Of a DNA stretch of 64,000 bases, positions 58,241 to 64,000 are shown piece by piece; the stretch's first letter is position 1, and each line of letters opens with the position of its first letter. Position numbers and translations under genes: made by a program. Source of the DNA: Trogon surrucura (Eukaryota > Chordata > Aves > Trogoniformes > Trogonidae); the NCBI GenBank assembly GCA_020746105.1, contig CM036618.1:9556501-9620500 (forward strand). The letters are read 5' to 3'. The notes under the pieces were generated by a model that was not told the DNA's origin, made no database searches, and worked only from the letters and a program-made list of their open reading frames with translations.

Positions 58241-60344
58241 ACTTGACTTCCATTTACGTAATTCAGTTTGGTTTTGTTATAAACCTTTCCTTGCAAAGAA
58301 TGCTGGTCATAAAAAGTTGAATATTACATTGGAGCACACTGTCTCTGAAAATGCTGGAAAGTTAATCAGTGGTTAATCTGTGGTTAATCAGTCCCTCATA
58401 GTCTGATCAAGTGACTTAATCTAATTCTTCATTATATAAACAAGGGACTCCTGTGTTGCTATTTCAGCAGTTGATTGTTATTGCTTTTAAAAGTATGTTG
58501 CAATTTTAGAGAGAAATAAAGTGCAGGAATACTGTTTGGTTGAAAAACCTAACTGGAAGTGGGGTGGCAACGTTGTAGCCAAGACTGGATGACTTTCCAA
58601 AACATATCCCCGAGAAACTAAGCAGGAACTCATTCAGGGCAGTTATGTACTGCCTTTCTTACAACACACCTGCTTATGAATCCTTTTCAGCCTGTCTGAA
58701 ATCCTAATATCTCAAACTGTAGTTTTCTATCCTTTCCCAGGAGGAAATATTACAGGTAATATTGGTAACAGGTTCTTCCTTCAATTTTGACCCACTTCCC
58801 CAAATCTTTGTATCCTGATTTCCCAAAGACCATTCCTGACTAGTGCATTGTCCCCTTTCCTCCCCAGAAGTACATGCTGTTTGCCAACCTCCCCCAGAAC
58901 ACCTTGACTTCCTTTCAGTACATAATTCCATCCTTAGCAAAGGTCTTACCTGTAGCCCCCGAAGTCCTTCATAGGCATCACATACCTGGTGTGCCACTGC
59001 TCCTGAAGCACAAACTAGTGTTTATGCAGCGTGGCAGTGAATTAAATCGGGATATACTGTAATATCTGATCTTAACAGACACTTTGTGTGCCACAATGCA
59101 ATGAACTTTGAAGAAATATTTTACAAAAAATAAAAAAAAAATTAAAATCTATATCTAGAGACCTGAATAAATCAATTAACAACAGGATATTTCTATTACT
59201 TTGGTGTTTCATCGATGTTTCTCTTAAGACTTGTCTGCAGTTGCAAGTTAATTCAAGCAAAGTAGATTGTGGATTTAAAATGAAACAACTACTCCTGAGT
59301 AACTCGGGGTACTCTTCTGTTGGAAAATACAGTGGTCTACTTTTACTTAGTAAATCCATCTGGAAAGTTTCCACTTTTAAATCTGAAAAACTTCAACAAG
59401 GTATTTCGAAGTAAGTACTGATCTGTGGTGTTTTGCAGCAACAGAATATTTTCTGCATAATTTCATAATTTTGTTTCTTCAAAATTGAAATCTACACAGG
59501 ACCTTCTCTTGGCCTATCCTTCCACATTTCAGCATTGTCTCCAGCCCCAGTGAATGTTTCTTCACAGTTTCTGGGGTTTTTTTAGGTCTTGTACAGTAAA
59601 CAATTAGTTCTCCAAGAAATACCTTTTGACTACTCTCTAACATGTCCCTTTTTAGCTTCTCTAGGAGCGGTTGGTGTTAAAATCCAGGGAACATCTGATT
59701 TTCTGTCTTGCTTTATGACATCTAGCCATTCATTTTCTATTACAAGCATATTTCCCTTAGGAGAATTCCCCAGTCTACTGTTACATTGAGTTTTCATGTG
59801 TTTCAAGACTATTTCCCTTTTGGGGGAATTTTCCACAGATTAATAGATACTATTTTACTTCACTTCATTTGTGTGTCTGAATTTTCTCTGACTTAATTTA
59901 TTTTCATGCTCGTGATCTCCATCTCTTATCCTTCCTTGGAGTTAATTCACTTTTGAATTTTATGGACTGAAGTTGGTTCACTTTTGTTGTGTATGGACTA
60001 GTTCTGAACCTATCATTTTCTTTTACTATAATTGCTCCATGGAGCAATTCTTCAAAATGAAGTTCAGAACATCAGTGTTAGATATCAGGCTTCACAACTA
60101 ACAGTAAAATCGTACAAATTGTGTTTAAATATTATAATTGTGCCCAAAGGCCAAAGAGATAAAAACCAGTTTGGAGTTGTCTAAATGGATAGAAAATAAT
60201 TACCCATGTCCCAGATTTCTTATAGTAAAAAAAATAAAAACTACTGTTTAACTTAATTGGAAAGAATTAATATTGATCACTTTTAATGTCGAAATCCCAG
60301 ACTGGGATCTGTTTTCTCCACCCCGCCTCCCATCCTGTTCCTTG
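58241..60344. other. Non-coding stretch with a small tandem repeat
   Basis: Three 11-bp units of GTTAATCAGTG (second with one change, third with one) lie at 58361-58393. Frames at 58704-58997 and 59072-59374 (minus) and the overlapping pair at 59589-59836 have no motif. Confidence 0.4.
58361..58393. repeat. Tandem 11-bp repeat, three units
   Basis: GTTAATCAGTG, GTTAATCTGTG and GTTAATCAGTC in succession. Confidence 0.9.
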
Positions 60345-61791
60345 GGGAACAGGTGAGGTGCCTAAAGACTGGAGGAAAACGAATGTCACTCCAGTCTAAA
60401 AGAAGGGCAGGAAGGATGATGCGGGTAACTACAGACCGGTCAGCCTCACCTCCATCCCTGGAAAGGTGATGGAACATCTTATCCTTGACACTGTCTCTAG
60501 ACATATCAAGGATAAGAAGGTTATTAGGAGCAGTCAGCATGGCTTTGCCAAGGGGAAGTCATGTTTGACCAACCTGATAGCCTTTTATGAAGACATAACC
60601 AGGTGGATGGATGGTGACCGTGCAGTGGATGTGGTCTATCTGGACATCAGCAAGACCTTTGACACCGTCTCCCACAGCATCCTCATAGGTAAACTGAGGA
60701 AGTGTGGTCTGGATGACCAAGTAGTGAGGTGGGTCGCTAATTGGTTGAAGGGAAGAAGCCAGAGAGTTGTAGTCAATGGGGCACAGTACAGCTGGAGGCC
60801 TGTGTGTAGTGGGGTCCCTCAGGGGTCAGTGATGGGGCTGGTGCTTTTCCATATATTCATCAATGACCTGGACAAGGGATTAGAGAGCACTGTCAGCAAG
60901 TTTGTTGACGACACAAAGCTGGGAGAAGTGGTTGACACACCAGAAGGCTGTGCTGCCAATTAGAGAGACCTGCACAGGCTGGAGGGCTGGGCAGGGAGAA
61001 ATCTGATGAAGTTCAATAAGGCAAAGTATAGAGTTTTGCACTTGGGAAAGAATAACCCCATGTGCCAGTACAGGTTGGGGACTGACCTGCTGGAGAGCAG
61101 TGCAGGGGAAAGGGACCTGGGGTTCCTGGTGGGCAGCAGGATGACCATGAGCCAGCAATGTGCCCTCGTGGCCAAGAAGGCCAATGACATCCTGGGGTGC
61201 ATTAGAAGGGGGGTAGCAAGTAGGTCAAGAGAGGTCCTTCCGTCCCTCTACTCTGTCCTGGTGAGGCCACATCTGGAATATTGTGTCCAGTTCTGGGCCC
61301 CTCAGCTCAAGAGAGACAGGGAACTGCTGGAGAGAGTCCAGCGCAGAGCCACAAAGATGGTGAAGGGAGTGGAACATCTTCCTTATGAGGAAAGGCCAAA
61401 GGAGATGGGTCCCTTTAGCTTGGAGAAGAGGAGGCTGAGGGATGATCTCATAAATGTTTATAAATATGCCAAGGCGGAGTGTCAGGAGGATGGAGCCAGG
61501 CTCTTTTCAGTGATGTCCAATGACAGGACAAGGGGCAATGGATACAAGCTGGAACACAGGACCTTCCAGAAAAACATTAGAAAAAACTTTTTCCCTGTGA
61601 GGGTGACAGAGCACTGGCACAGGCTACCCAGGGAGGTTGTGCAGTCTCCTTCTTTGGAGATGTTCAAAACCTGCCTGGATGCATTCCTGTGTGACCTACT
61701 CTTGGTGATCCTGCTCTGGCAGGGGGTTGGGCTAGATGATCTTTTGAGGTCCCTTCCAACCCCTAACATTCTGTAATTCTGTGATTCTGTG
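60345..61791 (+). mobile_element. Young-looking CR1, RT to 3' end, nearly open ORF2
   Basis: One reading frame runs from about 60346 to a stop after 61776 with only two in-frame stops: TAA at 60397-60399 (where Phe of the FKKG motif is expected) and TAG at 60961-60963. Domains in order: [59 protein letters not shown] (first catalytic Asp block), [20 protein letters not shown], then the catalytic FVDDTKL at 60901-60921. The C-terminal domain follows ([58 protein letters not shown]). The 3' end carries GGTCCCTTCCAACCCCTAAC and (ATTCTGTG)n to 61791. 5' truncated: no endonuclease. Catalytic Asp pair intact. Confidence 0.93.
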
Positions 61792-63413
61792 AGATGGAGG
61801 ACCAAAACTACATTCTGGACACAACCCTGATACAATGGAGTGCTGGGGGATGAAGTCTGCCTCCCATGGTGAGTTATGCAATGAGGTTACCTCACCTGTA
61901 CTGAGCTCACACTTAAGTCTGCACCATGTTGCCACTTGTCTCTTGCTGAGAAGACCATCGGCAGTTTGCTGAGGACAGTGAATCCACAAAGCTGGGAGGG
62001 ATCTGGAAACAGAAAATAAGATTATTGGGAGGGGAAAACCTTCTTTAGGTTTCTGAAGCTGAGTATTCTAGTCAAAATTTGAAAGCACCATGAATTTATG
62101 TAGTGACATAACAATATTTTTTGTTTGTTGCTCCGTCATTGGCAATCCACAGTGTTCTGCTTCCCCATTAGATGACTTTCGTGTGAGTCAAAGTTGTCAC
62201 AGAGCCTTCCATAGTTACCCGTGGAAAGCAACACTTATGTCTAAAAGACCTATTACCATACAGGGAAAAGTCATCATTGAGGGCTCAGCATTATGTGTGC
62301 GCAGGTTTTTTTTTCTCTCTTTTCACTACATTCTTCTTACTAATACTGAATTTTGGCAGGTTTTTTTTTTGTCCCATCACCCAGTGTCATAGACTTCCTC
62401 CACAACTCTCCACTGGCAGCTTCAGATTAACTATTTTGGATACTTTTCTAATATCTGTGAATTTTCATGTATCACAACTCTTTCTCATTTACTAAACATT
62501 TATGAACAAGTTGAACCACACCAGCATCAGGCAGGAGACAAGAATGGCTGGGGAAAATTATAGAGCAGGTCACAGGCCTATATTTCACTAATGAGGTTAA
62601 TCAAGACCCTGGGAAATGGGCACAGACACTGCCTACAGGGTTAGGTTATACACACAGGGTCTGATGTGAAGCCTCTGCAGAGACACTTGCAAAACTCCTC
62701 TGACATAAACCATGGATCATTTATTTCTATCTCTTGCTATTAATCTATGGAAACATAGATTCTTTAGGCAATTCTAGTGAAGAAAATTTTGCATTTCTAC
62801 TTCTATGGCAGTAGGTTACTGTTCGCAAACATGCTGTTTGATTGGTGCCATTCTTGCTAACACATTGACAAATTATTTTATTAATGATAAAATTATCCAG
62901 CCATTTAAGAAATAGGAAAACAGATAATTAATGGTGAACCATGTTGGTTGACTGTGTTGTTTTCTTCAACAATAAGTTGCTTAAAATGAAGGACACTTCT
63001 GTCTTATTTTTCCTCATTTTAACAATTTTGGAAAGTTTTCTAAATTTCTTACTTTTCTACTGTAGGGAAACAGCAAAAGAGATGTAGTTTCCAGTATGTT
63101 CCCTGTATTCTGAGTTTTTAGTAAAGTCTAATATAACTGCTATTTTTTAGGTTAGTTTTGTTTTTATTCCACCATGTAAATGACTGATACCCTTCAGTGT
63201 AGTAATCTAAGTCTTTTAGTTATATGGGCTTTTGGAGAAACAAACCACTAGAAGTCCCATATATATCAGTGTGTGATGGAAATTCTGCATCTCTGCTAAA
63301 GATTCTCTTTTATACCATCCTGGGGAGAAGCCAGACTTCCTCTGGGTTGGAAAATGGTGCTAGTAGTCAAGCAAGGACCACCAAAAAAAGTGCTGGGTCC
63401 TGTATGAGAAAAC
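61792..63413. other. Non-coding stretch, nothing recognised
   Basis: Short frames only (61732-61989 minus partly overlaps the CR1 end; 62090-62495 plus). No further repeat recognised. Confidence 0.4.
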
Positions 63414-63791
63414 TCACCCCAAATACAAACGTATGATGTTAAAAAACCTTGCCATGTAAACCCAACAGAGGAGGACAGCAGAAATGATATGGTAGGGATT
63501 TTTAAGTGCTGTCACTGTGCAGATGTATTCATGGGCACCAGTGGAAGCAGGAGCAACTTCTGTCATCACGGTTGTGTGGTTTTGCCCTGGAAGAAGAATC
63601 CCCAGAGTAGACTCTTTTCCCTGCGTCTGCTGGGTTTGCACCAGGAGAGATGAAGTGCTGTCAGTGCAGTCTCTCTTATCCTTCCTAAGGAACAGGCTGA
63701 ATGGCCCAGTCCTCAGCTGGCAAACATTTGTGTTTCTGTGCTGATGTAGATTATCACATTTTAGCTGAATGCAGCCTTGTTCTGGAATCAC
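63414..63791 (-). other. Unrecognised ORF with Ig-like end and hydrophobic tail (segment A)
   Basis: A minus-strand frame of 125 codons. The middle reads KRDCTDSTSSLLVQTQQTQG. Then comes GQNHTTVMTEVAPASTGAHE followed by YICTVTALK, which has the spacing of an Ig-domain F strand (normally D.G.Y.C) and a possible N-glycosylation site (NHT). A hydrophobic run follows: YHIISAVLLCWVYMARFFNI, about 20 residues, compatible with a membrane segment. No signal peptide is evident, and the first Ig cysteine is not clearly placed. It might be an exon or pseudogene fragment of a surface receptor, or chance. Not recognised. Confidence 0.25.
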
Positions 63792-63941
63792 AGGCTACAT
63801 CTATAAAGTAAAACAGGCTGAAGATCCCCAACTGGTAGAGCACAGTTTACTCTTGTACAGGTAAATTCTCTTGCCCCTAAAACAAGGCAGTTGTAGCCAA
63901 ACTTTTTTTGGGGGATGTTCACTGGGCTACAGTGCCTAGGT

Positions 63942-64000
63942 ATGGAACGACAGAATAGTTAAAGTTGGAAAAGACTTTTACGATCATTGAGTCCAACCAT
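63942..64000 (-). mobile_element. CR1 3' end, minus strand, continues beyond window
   Basis: GGAACGACAGAATAGTTAAA, then GTTGGAAAAGACTTTTACGA followed by TCATTGAGTCCAACC, is the reversed CR1 3' UTR. The rest of the element lies past the right edge. Confidence 0.75.

Noticed and set aside
1-64000. CRISPR arrays, tRNA/rRNA genes, bacterial-style operons, phage modules
   Set aside because: No regularly spaced direct repeats, no cloverleaf or rRNA phrases recognised, and the repeat content is that of a bird nuclear genome.

Overview
The window looks like bird nuclear DNA. It is AT-rich and non-coding in appearance, and its commonest repeat is the CR1 LINE with the avian-style 3' tail of ATTCTATG/ATTCTGTG octamers. 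At least ten recent or middle-aged CR1 fragments, several solo-LTR-like blocks and a deeper layer of decayed CR1/L3-type LINE relics are readable. No host gene could be named. A few exon-like open stretches are listed at low confidence. No rRNA, tRNA, CRISPR array or bacterial operon structure was seen.

Layout. 0-3 kb: a decayed LINE relic and a minus-strand LTR. 3.95-4.26 kb: a 310-nt pure polypurine tract made of two pentamer blocks. 4.9-8.1 kb: a CR1 ORF2 copy split by a three-level nest. A second CR1 sits inside the first, and a third, inverted CR1 sits inside the octamer tail of the second; together the inner two form a palindrome with 391-bp arms. 10.6-15.1 kb: older CR1 pieces and an LTR remnant. 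18.06 kb: an ERVL-type LTR. 20.6-21.2 kb: an ancient minus-strand LINE. 21.2-37.1 kb: a repeat-poor AT-rich block with one MIR-like SINE, a second weaker SINE-like stretch and two exon-like segments. 37.1-40.4 kb: a CR1 convergent junction abutting an ancient L3-like LINE. 42-48.5 kb: a possible LTR, LINE relics, and a 2-kb minus-strand CR1 interrupted by a solo LTR. 51-53.1 kb: two exon-like segments around a convergent CR1 pair. 57-64 kb: CR1 pieces, a (CA)16 microsatellite, a nearly open CR1 reverse transcriptase (60.3-61.8 kb), an exon-like ORF with a hydrophobic end, and a CR1 running off the right edge.

How the parts work together. The coding content is retrotransposon-derived: CR1 ORF2 reverse transcriptase and C-terminal sequence, all broken by stops, frameshifts, truncation or later insertions. 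Insertion order can be read at 5-8 kb and 45-48 kb. The most distinctive biology is the CR1-into-CR1 nest: a CR1 that landed in the octamer tail of a near-identical CR1, in opposite orientation. Three further tail-to-tail CR1 pairs lie at 37.24, 45.0 and 52.4 kb.

Limits. Family names rest on reading motifs and recognising repeat phrases by eye. Boundaries of old elements are good to tens or hundreds of bases only. All exon-like calls are hypotheses from open frames plus splice-like signals.
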